This document shows positions 36,029 through 44,116 of a stretch of 64,000 nucleotides of DNA, in pieces (the stretch's first letter is position 1; every line of letters starts with the position of its first letter). This DNA comes from Francisellaceae bacterium UBA6186. Its GTDB lineage: Bacteria > Pseudomonadota > Gammaproteobacteria > UBA6186 > Azoamicaceae. Below the pieces are notes generated by a model. It saw only the letters and a program-made list of their open reading frames with translations, had not been told where the DNA came from and made no database searches. Position numbers and translations under genes: made by a program. Where the stretch lies: the NCBI GenBank assembly GCA_002422785.1, contig DITK01000053.1, forward strand, positions 7,897-71,896. The letters run 5' to 3'.

Positions 36029-36688
36029 ATGCACGATTTAAACTTAATACAATCTATTGCCATTTGGACTTTGCCGGTATTACTAGCTATTATCGTACAC
36101 GAAGTGGCACACGGATATGTCGCAAATTTACTTGGAGATCAAACCGCACTGATGCTAGGCAGGCTAACATTAAATCCTCTAAAACATATTGATCCCATAG
36201 GTACCATAATCATGCCATTAATCTGCATACTGGCAGGTAGTTTTATTTTTGGCTGGGCAAAACCAGTTCCGATAAATTCTAGAAATTTCAAAAATTTCCG
36301 TAAAGATACTGCAATGGTTGCAATCGCCGGGCCTATGTCCAACTTGTTTATGGCAATTATATGGGCTGTATTTGTTAAAAGTATAATATTATTTATACCT
36401 AATACTCTGATGCCTATAGCTAGATTGTTTTTAATCCATATGGGGTATGCTGGAATTACTATAAATATTTTATTATTGGTGTTAAATTTAATTCCTATTC
36501 CACCACTAGATGGCAGCCGAGTTGTGGCAAGCTTATTACCACAGAATATGGCCGATATTTATGGCAAGATTGAGCAATATGGATTTATTATTTTAATCAT
36601 TTTAATGTACACCAATGTACTATCTAGAGTTATAGTGCCACCACTTAATTGGATCCAAAACAATATTTTTGATTTTTTGTCAATATAA
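36029..36688 (+). CDS. Site-2 protease-like M50 family membrane peptidase
   Basis: Intramembrane metalloprotease of the YwhC/FtsH-unrelated S2P group. The zinc motif HEVAHG is in the first helix (residues 25-30) and the third ligand is in NLIPIPPLDGSRV. KPVPINSRNFKNFRKDTAMVAIAGPMSNL matches the short S2P proteins without PDZ domain. 219 residues with about five helices. Follows the carrier gene by 21 bases. Substrate unknown. Confidence 0.85.
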   Translation: MHDLNLIQSIAIWTLPVLLAIIVHEVAHGYVANLLGDQTALMLGRLTLNPLKHIDPIGTIIMPLICILAGSFIFGWAKPVPINSRNFKNFRKDTAMVAIAGPMSNLFMAIIWAVFVKSIILFIPNTLMPIARLFLIHMGYAGITINILLLVLNLIPIPPLDGSRVVASLLPQNMADIYGKIEQYGFIILIILMYTNVLSRVIVPPLNWIQNNIFDFLSI

Positions 36689-36709
36689 TATATTTAACTT
36701 ATTCTGGTA

Positions 36710-37405
36710 TTACAATTGATCTTGATCTGCAAAAGCAACCGCACCCCACCCATGATCATGAGATAAACTTATATCAATTGTAGTTAATCTATGATCTTTA
36801 ATACATACTATTGGTGGACCATGGCGTGTAGCATTATTAACAATAATATTTGGTCTAATTATTTCTATCTGTTGATCCAACCCACAAGATATAAGAAATT
36901 GTGTAGCATGCCATCTAGTACTACATGATTCTTTAATATGATCTTCTGAATCGATAGCAAAAATACTGTATTGAATTTTATCCCAAGCAGTAAATATTTT
37001 ATTATTACTTAATAATACTGCAACAGCATGCACTGTGTATTTATCGAATTGCCATTTAATTGCAACTGTTTTATTTTTATAACTGACAAACCCTGTAATA
37101 GGCTTGTTATAATTATTAAATTTAATAACTGCAACATCTATATCAAATGTTATGTCAAATTTACTATGAGAAAATATTAATTCAGGATTTTTTTTTTGAC
37201 ATGCTTTAAAGCTAGCTTCTTTAGCTGCCCAAATAGCCCACATTATATTTGATTTATGCTTAGGGCTGGTAACAAGTTCTATAATATTTTGTTCTGATTT
37301 AGTAAATACTCGCTTTACAAATCTTTGATCTAAATATTTAGATTTAGCTCTTGCGGTAGATAGATTTACAATATCGTTACCTAAGCTTGATTCTATTGGT
37401 GACAT
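36710..37405 (-). CDS. 4'-phosphopantetheinyl transferase family protein
   Basis: Enzyme that loads carrier proteins with the phosphopantetheine arm. GNDIVNL supplies the Mg-binding Asp, WAIWAAKEASFKA contains the Lys-Glu-Ala motif, and DISLSHDHGWGAVAFA is the C-terminal strand common to the superfamily. It is longer (about 231 residues) than AcpS (126), with an insert between the second and third motif. It would act on the ACP at 51465-51725 or on FAS ACP. Start at 37405 (GGAA nine bases upstream) is preferred to 37438. Divergent from the MFS gene. Confidence 0.75.
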   Translation of the reverse strand: MSPIESSLGNDIVNLSTARAKSKYLDQRFVKRVFTKSEQNIIELVTSPKHKSNIMWAIWAAKEASFKACQKKNPELIFSHSKFDITFDIDVAVIKFNNYNKPITGFVSYKNKTVAIKWQFDKYTVHAVAVLLSNNKIFTAWDKIQYSIFAIDSEDHIKESCSTRWHATQFLISCGLDQQIEIIRPNIIVNNATRHGPPIVCIKDHRLTTIDISLSHDHGWGAVAFADQDQL

Positions 37406-37501
37406 AATTAAATTTTCCAAAATTAAATTAATAGACATAATTATATTATCTAGTATAAAATGGCTTTATACTATTTTTTGTGTCAATTTAGGGATAATTA
37501 T

Positions 37502-38878
37502 ATGATGTTAAATATTCCAAATAAAGATTTTAACAACATGCAACCTTTGCATAAAGAACAAAAAGAAGCAATAGCATTATTATCTATAGGTACATTTTTA
37601 GAACACTTCGATTTATTGTTATATATTCATATGATACCTATATTAAATGAAGTATTTTTCCCAAAAATAGATCCCAAGTTTGCAACTTTATTGTCAGGAT
37701 TAGTATTTTGTTCCACTTATATTTGCAGACCATTTGGAGCTCTTATTTTTGGGTATTTGGGCGATAATTTTGGTCGCAAAATTCCTGTGGTTATAACAAC
37801 TTTTATAATGGCATTATCGTGTATTACTATTGCCAATCTTAAATCTTATGCTGAAATAGGTATTGCGGCAACTTGGATTGTAACTATGTGTAGACTTGGG
37901 CAGGGTATATCTTCCCTCGGAGAAATAGTTGGTGCTGAAATTTATCTTACGGAAAGTATTAAGCCGCCTCAACAATATTTTGCAGTTTCTTTAATGGCTT
38001 TTTCCGCAGCAAGTGGGTGTGCTGCGGCTCTTGGTATAGCCTCTTTGGTTACGTCGTTTGGCTTTAATTGGCGTATGGGATTTTGGTTTGGTGCTTGTAT
38101 TGCTCTAGTAGGGGTTATTGCTAGAACAACACTAAAAGAAACAAAAGATTTTGCTGATGCCAAATTTAGAATAAAAAATCAATTAGAAAAAAATAATATT
38201 TCAATAAATATCATAAAAAACAATCCCGTAGTTAAAGAAAAAATAAATAAAACCATAATTTTAGCTTACTCTTTAATACACTGCGGATGGCCTTTATGCT
38301 TTTATTTAGGCTACATACATTGTGCTAGTATATTAAAAAATTCTTTTGGGTATACTTCTGAACAAGTAATTCATCATAATTTTATGTTATCAATAGTGCA
38401 GTTATTTGGATTTTTCTTTTTAAGAATATATTTAAGCCGTAAAATGGAACCATTAAAGATCCTTAAAATAATTTTGTCAATTTTTTCTGGATTTATATTG
38501 TTTTTACCATATCTATTAAATAATTGCAGCAATCCTATGTTTTTGTTTATAATTCAATCATTTATAATAATTTTTGCTATCGACATGGCCCCTGGGACGT
38601 CAATTTTTTATTCTTACTTTCCAATATTTAAACGCTTTACTTATGCTGGACTAGCATTTGGTATATCTAGAGCGATAATAAATGTAGCAATTACTTTCGG
38701 TTGTATCTTTTTTACCGAAAAATGGGGATATTACGCACTCATGATAGTTATAATTCCAATTCTAATCGGCTACACATTTGCAATATATTATTTTGATGAT
38801 TTAAATAAGGCAATCGAAAATTATCATAAGAAAAACAATAATATTGTTCCTCTAACAAATTTAACTGAAGCTGGATAG
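37502..38878 (+). CDS. MFS transporter, ProP-like metabolite:H+ symporter
   Basis: Twelve-helix major facilitator of the MHS (ProP/ShiA) group: FLEHFDLLLYIHMIPILNEVFFP is the first helix, RPFGALIFGYLGDNFGRKIPV the A-motif, and RLGQGISSLGEIVGAEIYLTE the family-specific helix 5. Such carriers are amplified in Rickettsia, Coxiella and Legionella and import betaine, proline or related compounds. ATG at 37502 with AGGGA upstream is chosen over 37460. The last 131 bases are antisense to the end of the HD-hydrolase gene. Confidence 0.85.
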   Translation: MMLNIPNKDFNNMQPLHKEQKEAIALLSIGTFLEHFDLLLYIHMIPILNEVFFPKIDPKFATLLSGLVFCSTYICRPFGALIFGYLGDNFGRKIPVVITTFIMALSCITIANLKSYAEIGIAATWIVTMCRLGQGISSLGEIVGAEIYLTESIKPPQQYFAVSLMAFSAASGCAAALGIASLVTSFGFNWRMGFWFGACIALVGVIARTTLKETKDFADAKFRIKNQLEKNNISINIIKNNPVVKEKINKTIILAYSLIHCGWPLCFYLGYIHCASILKNSFGYTSEQVIHHNFMLSIVQLFGFFFLRIYLSRKMEPLKILKIILSIFSGFILFLPYLLNNCSNPMFLFIIQSFIIIFAIDMAPGTSIFYSYFPIFKRFTYAGLAFGISRAIINVAITFGCIFFTEKWGYYALMIVIIPILIGYTFAIYYFDDLNKAIENYHKKNNNIVPLTNLTEAG

Positions 38879-39479
38879 AAAAACAAAGACGACTTAACAT
38901 ATTTTCTATGTCTTTTAATTGACAGTAAGCCGCAACAGTTAAAAAACTTTTTAAAGTTTCTAATACGGTATGTTTAATTTTATCTATAGATTTAACATTA
39001 ATAGTATGCAAATTATGTAATCTATCGAACAACTTTATAATTAATCCATCTTTTTTTTGCTCTGCGTATAATTGTTCCAGTATTTCTGTAGATGTAATTT
39101 TTTTACCAAACCTTATTCTGGTTAAATCGTTAACCTTACTGGCAATCTCTGGATTAAAAATTAAACCGATCATATCCGACGTAAGCTCAGTATCTTCGAT
39201 AGTATCGTGTAATATGCTAACAACCATAGCTTCTGTGCTAAATAAATAATTAGAAACAAGATAAGCTACTTCTAGTGGGTGAGAATAATATGGTTCACCA
39301 GATATTCTTTTTTGAGATCCATGATATTTTTTAGCATAATAGATTGCTTTCTTTACCTCTGTAAGATTTACTTGGTCGTTAATGCAGTTATTTTTATTTA
39401 AAAATATAATTTTTGTTATTAATCTATTTGCATAATAACAACATTCAAATTTAGATTCCCAACAATTTAGATCATGCAT
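38748..39479 (-). CDS. Stand-alone SpoT-type HD-domain hydrolase
   Basis: Predicted (p)ppGpp hydrolase of the small alarmone hydrolase kind. The HD motifs are present: YYAKKYHGSQKRISGEPYYSHPLEVA, SILHDTIEDTE and KLFDRLHNLHT, matching the hydrolase half of SpoT, with no synthetase or regulatory domain. An extra N-terminal 35 residues and a C-terminal 50-residue extension are not part of the fold; the extension is encoded opposite the 3' end of the MFS gene. Start at ATG 39479 chosen over TTG 39491. Similar truncated SpoTs are common in Rickettsiales. Confidence 0.8.
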   Translation of the reverse strand: MHDLNCWESKFECCYYANRLITKIIFLNKNNCINDQVNLTEVKKAIYYAKKYHGSQKRISGEPYYSHPLEVAYLVSNYLFSTEAMVVSILHDTIEDTELTSDMIGLIFNPEIASKVNDLTRIRFGKKITSTEILEQLYAEQKKDGLIIKLFDRLHNLHTINVKSIDKIKHTVLETLKSFLTVAAYCQLKDIENMLSRLCFSIQLQLNLLEEQYYCFSYDNFRLPYLNHQNNILQMCSRLELEL

Positions 39480-39547
39480 ATCAATCACCAACGGAATGTT
39501 TTACTCTATTGTAAAAAAAACTTTGTTATCATATTCTATAGTATCTT

Positions 39548-40285
39548 ATGAATATTATAAAAATAAATAATTTTAATATTATGTGTGGCCACGAAAGAGC
39601 GATGAGAGAGCTGTACGCTTCTATATTTGATGAAAAAATTTATGATTTTTCAACTGCCAATCCAACACCAAATATAATAGATGCCGGTAGTAATATAGGC
39701 ATCGCAACCTTGTTTTTCAAAAACAAATATCCCGGCGCAAAAATTTTATGTTTCGAGCCAGATCCATATAATTTTCCAGTTTTACAAAAAAATATAATTC
39801 TTAATAATTTAAATAATGTAACGACAATTGAAGCGGCTTTAGCTAAAAATACTGGATTTACATCATTTTACGGGGAAATAGATAGTTGTGCTGACACTAG
39901 GGGTAATTCTATTAGTAAACTTTGGGGCCAGCAAAGAACTACTACAAAAACGGCAACCGTTAAAGCAGTGCAATTATCTTCTTATATTAATCATGAAATT
40001 GATTTGCTAAAAATGGATATTGAAGGTGCGGAACAACAAGTTATAGAAGATATAACTAAAAAACTATTTTTAATAAAAACTTTAATTATAGAAGTACATG
40101 AAGCACAAAAAGTTTATTTTGATAATAATTTACAAACTATTTGTAATATTTTACAAAATAATAATTTCAATATAACCATAGAACCTTCTGATTATTTGCA
40201 AAACCCAACTAAAAATACCATTGAGAAGTGGGTAGAAAAAGTAAAACCCAAATTAACCGTAATTAAAGCTATCAAAATATACTAA
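39548..40285 (+). CDS. FkbM-family SAM-dependent methyltransferase
   Basis: Class I methyltransferase; FkbM-type enzymes methylate hydroxyls on sugars, polyketides or other small molecules. Motif I is NIIDAGSNIGIATLFF, the acidic loop is ILCFEPDPYNFPVL, and LLKMDIEGAEQQVIED is the family's second signature. 245 residues, soluble. It lies 84 bases before the GHMP kinase gene with a promoter-like site between, so it may belong to the same amino-acid gene set but be read separately. Confidence 0.82.
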   Translation: MNIIKINNFNIMCGHERAMRELYASIFDEKIYDFSTANPTPNIIDAGSNIGIATLFFKNKYPGAKILCFEPDPYNFPVLQKNIILNNLNNVTTIEAALAKNTGFTSFYGEIDSCADTRGNSISKLWGQQRTTTKTATVKAVQLSSYINHEIDLLKMDIEGAEQQVIEDITKKLFLIKTLIIEVHEAQKVYFDNNLQTICNILQNNNFNITIEPSDYLQNPTKNTIEKWVEKVKPKLTVIKAIKIY

Positions 40286-40306
40286 TCAAAGTTTATAACA
40301 TCTTGG

Positions 40307-40334
40307 TTGACTAATAAAAAATATTTAGTATAGT
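40307..40334 (+). promoter_or_regulatory. Sigma-70 promoter candidate for the kinase/DTD2/formyltransferase operon
   Basis: TTGACT (40307-40312) and TATAGT (40329-40334) are separated by 16 bases, one of the best matches in the window. Transcription would begin near 40341, about 29 bases before the ATG at 40370, which has GGAG at a suitable distance. It separates FkbM from the downstream three-gene operon. Confidence 0.55.
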
Positions 40335-40369
40335 GTGCACAATTGGATTGTTTTCTAATGGAGTAGTAT

Positions 40370-41245
40370 ATGGGCACATTTGGTTTTTCGTATGGGGCGT
40401 TTGGAGAATTATTACAAGGAGTATTACCAAATGATAGGCATTTTTTAGTTACTTTACCTATTAATATAAAATCTAAGGCTTACTTTAATCATCAGCCTAG
40501 CAAAAAGTTTATTGTTTATCCTGATTGTAAAGAAAAAATAAAAATTTTTATTAATTTATTTTGTAATTATTATGGTATTTCTTCTGGTGGGTATTTATCT
40601 ATAGATAGCGAAATCCCAATCGGCAAAGGTTTGTCTAGCTCTACAGCAGATTTAATTGCAGCTTTCCGTGCTTTATCCAAAGCATTTAACATTAATTATT
40701 CTCCCGAATGTGTAGAAAAATTAATGCGTCAAATTGAACCTTCTGACGGATTATTATACGATGGCGTTGTTGCTTATTATCATAAAGAAGTTTCTTTGTT
40801 GCAAAAATTTAATTATTATCCTGATTTAATTATTCTTGGTGTAGACGAAGGAGGTAAGGTTGATACCATAGAATACAATCGAGTTAAACAAAATCCATCT
40901 ATAGAAGAAAAAAATGAATTTAAACAATTATTATCTCAATTTATTCAAGCAATAACAAAAAAAGATTTAAAAACTATTGGCAGTATAGCTACTCGTAGTA
41001 CCGAATTAAACCAAAAATATAACTATAAACCATCGTTTAATAATATATTAGAAATTAATTATGCAATTAATGGTTTAGGCTTAATATGTGCTCATAGCGG
41101 TACCTATGTTGGAATTTTATTAAATAAATTAGATATAGATTTAAATGCGAAAATCAATTATTGTCAGCAAGTATGTAGTAAATTAAATAAAAAAATGGAA
41201 TTATTTCATACCGTAGAAGAAGTAAGTTATGCAGCAATGTGTTAA
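40370..41245 (+). CDS. GHMP-family kinase, PduX (L-threonine kinase)-like
   Basis: Small-molecule kinase. The N-terminal FGELLQGVLPNDRHFLVTLPI matches PduX-type threonine kinases (cobalamin side-chain synthesis), and the ATP-binding PIGKGLSSSTADLIAAFRA is the GHMP motif 2; the C-terminal ICAHSGTYVGILL stands for motif 3. At 291 residues it is full length. No cobalamin genes are nearby; instead it leads a possible amino-acid-derivative pathway, so O-phosphothreonine, O-phosphoserine or an analogue is an inferred product. First gene of an operon; the next frame overlaps by 17 bases if its longer start is used. Confidence 0.75.
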   Translation: MGTFGFSYGAFGELLQGVLPNDRHFLVTLPINIKSKAYFNHQPSKKFIVYPDCKEKIKIFINLFCNYYGISSGGYLSIDSEIPIGKGLSSSTADLIAAFRALSKAFNINYSPECVEKLMRQIEPSDGLLYDGVVAYYHKEVSLLQKFNYYPDLIILGVDEGGKVDTIEYNRVKQNPSIEEKNEFKQLLSQFIQAITKKDLKTIGSIATRSTELNQKYNYKPSFNNILEINYAINGLGLICAHSGTYVGILLNKLDIDLNAKINYCQQVCSKLNKKMELFHTVEEVSYAAMC

Positions 41246-41348
41246 ATATTTAGCAAAGAAACTATCTGAATCAGAGACTTTCTGGTTAAAAAAATTTGAG
41301 ATGAAATTTGGTAATTATAGAATTTATAATGATATAAGGAATAAAAGT

Positions 41349-42323
41349 ATGAAAGGGATATATTTTTTCTGTTGCGACCCCAACAAAGATCCTGTTGCAT
41401 CAGGAATATTTAATCAAGTTATTAACATGTATAATTTGCAAGAAACCACACATATTTTTGATAATCAGCCGGTATTAAAATATGTGGACTTAAAAGGTAA
41501 TGAATTTTTGTTTGCCAAAACAGAGGAGGTATTAAGCCATAATTATATAAAATATTTATCACAATTAGAACAATTGAATGATAAATATGATTTTGCTGGT
41601 ATTGTAAATTGGCACGAAGGCAAAAACGCTCCAAATCAAATTTTAACTGTGCATACTAATAGCGATGTTGCTAGTGGCAATTTTAGTACAGCTAATCCAT
41701 GGTTGAATAGAAATATCATTCAAGCTATTGAGAATAATAGGTTGTTAGCCGGGCTAAAAGAATTTTCAACTAAAACAGAGGCTACTCATTGGTCCGGAGT
41801 TACTTATCAACAGCCTGCAGAATTAATACCACAATTTACTGTACCTTTGGTTGATATAGAAATAGGTAGCTTACCAGATAGTTGGTCTCATCCTATTGCT
41901 GCTGAAATTATTGCAACATCTTTAACTCAAGTGTTTGATAAAATTGATCAAGAAGAGGTTATGCCAATTTTGTATATTGGTGGAGAACATTTTGATCAAG
42001 ATCTTACCAATATTGCTATTAATGTGAATTTCCCATTTGCTTTTTGTCACCATTTACCTAATCAATGGTTTAAAGATTATGCCGCCAATCAAGAGGTGGG
42101 GTTTAAATATTTAACCAAATGTAAAGATAGTATTATAGGAGATCTGCGAGCTATATTTTATCATGACGGTATGAGCGGTCCGTTAAAAACTATGGTAAAG
42201 ACATTTGCTGAGCAACATAATATACCAGTATTTAAGCATAAAGCATTAAGAGACCCTGATAAATTATTAAAAGAATTACTGAGCAGATCTGTGTCTGGGA
42301 GTCGTCCCAGGCCTCGTATATGA
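41349..42323 (+). CDS. DTD2/GEK1-type D-aminoacyl-tRNA deacylase-like protein
   Basis: Matches the archaeal/plant tRNA deacylase family (PF04414): TVHTNSDVASGNF stands where DTD2 has its HPTGN segment, EATHWSGV (residues 144-151) for EATHHGP, FTVPLVDIEIGSLPDSW for the FxEIGSxxxxW block, and LYIGGEHFDQDL for GIGGxHYAP. The second His of the ATHH motif is Trp here. DTD2 strips D-amino acids or aldehyde-modified amino acids from tRNA. ATG at 41349 (AGGA nine bases upstream) coincides with the family start; the open frame extends to 41229 with residues of uncertain origin. Rare in bacteria; its place in a biosynthetic-like cluster suggests self-protection. Confidence 0.72.
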   Translation: MKGIYFFCCDPNKDPVASGIFNQVINMYNLQETTHIFDNQPVLKYVDLKGNEFLFAKTEEVLSHNYIKYLSQLEQLNDKYDFAGIVNWHEGKNAPNQILTVHTNSDVASGNFSTANPWLNRNIIQAIENNRLLAGLKEFSTKTEATHWSGVTYQQPAELIPQFTVPLVDIEIGSLPDSWSHPIAAEIIATSLTQVFDKIDQEEVMPILYIGGEHFDQDLTNIAINVNFPFAFCHHLPNQWFKDYAANQEVGFKYLTKCKDSIIGDLRAIFYHDGMSGPLKTMVKTFAEQHNIPVFKHKALRDPDKLLKELLSRSVSGSRPRPRI

Positions 42324-42332
42324 ATAGCATAA

Positions 42333-43109
42333 ATGAAAATTTTAATTTTATGCTCAGACGGGCCACATAATAAATATTTAACTTATAGGATAAATAAAGA
42401 GTTTCCAAATGTTATTACTATAGTAGAGATTTCTAATTTTAAAAAAAAGCGTTTGCTTCTTAAGCATAAATATAAAGATTATTTATATAATCTTTATCAT
42501 GATGTTAGAAGAAATTTAATAGGCCATAATAAGTATCGAGAAGATTTTTTTATTTCTAAAATACATGAACAAGGATGGAATAGAGACAACAAATACCATA
42601 TAGTCGATTGGGTAAATTCTGAACATGTAAGACAAATACTTTGCAATATTAATCCTGATATAACTATTGTTATGGGAACTTCGATAATTAAGCCTGATAT
42701 ATTAGATTTATTGGGTGCAAATGTAATAAATATTCATGGTGGGTATTTGCCTTATTATAAAGGAAATCATTGTTGTTTTTTTGCATTTTATAATAATGAA
42801 TTCGATAAGATTGGATCTACTATTCATTTTGTTAATAAATTTATAGATCAAGGTGATATCATAGATGTTGTTGTACCGGAAATCACAATCAATGACAATG
42901 CAGAAACTTTGTATTGTAAGGCTGAATTAGCGGCGATAGAAAAACTTATTGTGTATATAAAAAATTATCAACTTGGTATAGATTTTCCTCGAATTCCGCA
43001 AAAAAATGTAGGAAAAATATATTATACTAGAGATCGTAAGATATACCACGAAATAATGTATTTCTTTAAAAGAAAAGGTTTGTTTAAATATTTACAAAAT
43101 ATCGAATAA
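42333..43109 (+). CDS. Formyltransferase-fold enzyme (PurN/Fmt-like)
   Basis: Contains the formyl transferase N-domain (PF00551). Catalytic triad positions are present: Asn and His in VINIHGGYLPYYKGNH and Asp in STIHFVNKFIDQGDII. The N-terminal 80 residues (KKKRLLLKHKYKDYLYNLYHDV) replace the usual first strand layout and are basic; the C-terminus lacks the Fmt tRNA-binding domain. It resembles stand-alone formyltransferases that modify amino sugars or amino groups in natural-product and surface-glycan pathways using 10-formyl-tetrahydrofolate. Nine bases after the DTD2-like gene, so probably one operon. Confidence 0.75.
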   Translation: MKILILCSDGPHNKYLTYRINKEFPNVITIVEISNFKKKRLLLKHKYKDYLYNLYHDVRRNLIGHNKYREDFFISKIHEQGWNRDNKYHIVDWVNSEHVRQILCNINPDITIVMGTSIIKPDILDLLGANVINIHGGYLPYYKGNHCCFFAFYNNEFDKIGSTIHFVNKFIDQGDIIDVVVPEITINDNAETLYCKAELAAIEKLIVYIKNYQLGIDFPRIPQKNVGKIYYTRDRKIYHEIMYFFKRKGLFKYLQNIE

Positions 43110-43125
43110 ATTAATTGCATAGCTG

Positions 43126-43989
43126 TCAACCTGGTTTTGTAGCAAAATAGGAATTGATATAAAGTCCAGAAATAATTAAGCAGGTTGCTACGATTTTCCA
43201 CCAATCTAGGGTTTCATCTAATAGTAAAATTGAGCTAACCATGCCAAATATAGGCACTAACAAACAAAAAGGTGCTATGGTTGAAACCGGATATTTACTT
43301 AATAATATATTCCAAATATAAAATCCTAAAAAAGTCGCAATATAAGCAATATAAACAATAGCTAACATGGATATATAGTTATGTTGATAAAAACTATTTA
43401 TTATTTGTTCTGTTCCTTCAAAAATTATTGACATCAGCAATAGCAATGGCCAGGCAAATAATCCACCCCAGACAACTAAACCTATAAAATTACTAGTATT
43501 AAATTTTTTCGACATAATGCTGCCTGTTCCCCAAGCGGCGGCCGAAGTTAAGATTAGGACAAAACCAATTAAGGAAACATCTCCGCTTAAATTCATACCA
43601 ATTAAAATAATACCAAAAAAAGCAATTATGGAACCAATAATTTGCTGAATATTTATTGTTTCTTTTAAGAATATTATAGCAAGAAATATACTGAAAAATA
43701 CTTGGACTTGAAATAACAATGAGGCAATACCTGCGGTTACCCCCATATTAATGCCTAAAAATAATAGTGCAAATTGTAATGCAAATGCAGTTATGCCATA
43801 AACTGCAATTAATTTGATAGGTACAGCTGGTGGTTTAATAAAGAAAATTGCTGGCATACTAACCAAAAAAAATCTTATAAAAGAAAACAGTAATGGTGGA
43901 ATAAATTTAAGGCCAAATTTGATGACTACAAAATTAAATCCCCAAATAGCTGCTAATAAGATACTCATTATTAAATGTTGTATTTTCAT
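43126..43989 (-). CDS. eamA: EamA-like O-acetylserine/cysteine exporter (DMT family)
   Basis: Ten-helix drug/metabolite transporter. It aligns along its length with E. coli EamA (YdeD): LLAAIWGFNFVVIKFGL, FIRFFLVSMPAIFFIKPP, INMGVTAGIASLLFQVQVFFSIFL and LLVPIFGMVSSILLLDETLDWW. EamA exports cysteine pathway metabolites. It is placed opposite the biosynthesis-like operon, between the formyltransferase and the cysteine-synthase-like gene, so export of the pathway product or intermediate is a natural inference. The shared 127-base gap at 43990-44116 should contain the promoters for both directions. Confidence 0.85.
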   Translation of the reverse strand: MKIQHLIMSILLAAIWGFNFVVIKFGLKFIPPLLFSFIRFFLVSMPAIFFIKPPAVPIKLIAVYGITAFALQFALLFLGINMGVTAGIASLLFQVQVFFSIFLAIIFLKETINIQQIIGSIIAFFGIILIGMNLSGDVSLIGFVLILTSAAAWGTGSIMSKKFNTSNFIGLVVWGGLFAWPLLLLMSIIFEGTEQIINSFYQHNYISMLAIVYIAYIATFLGFYIWNILLSKYPVSTIAPFCLLVPIFGMVSSILLLDETLDWWKIVATCLIISGLYINSYFATKPG

Positions 43990-44116
43990 AATTGCAATCC
44001 TTTATATTTATGTAATAAACTAATTTACAATCCTCAAATTAAATTTTTATGCAAAGTAAAAAAATTTGTGATTTAATATGCACCAAATGTTGTATCAGCA
44101 GTATAAGGATATATGA

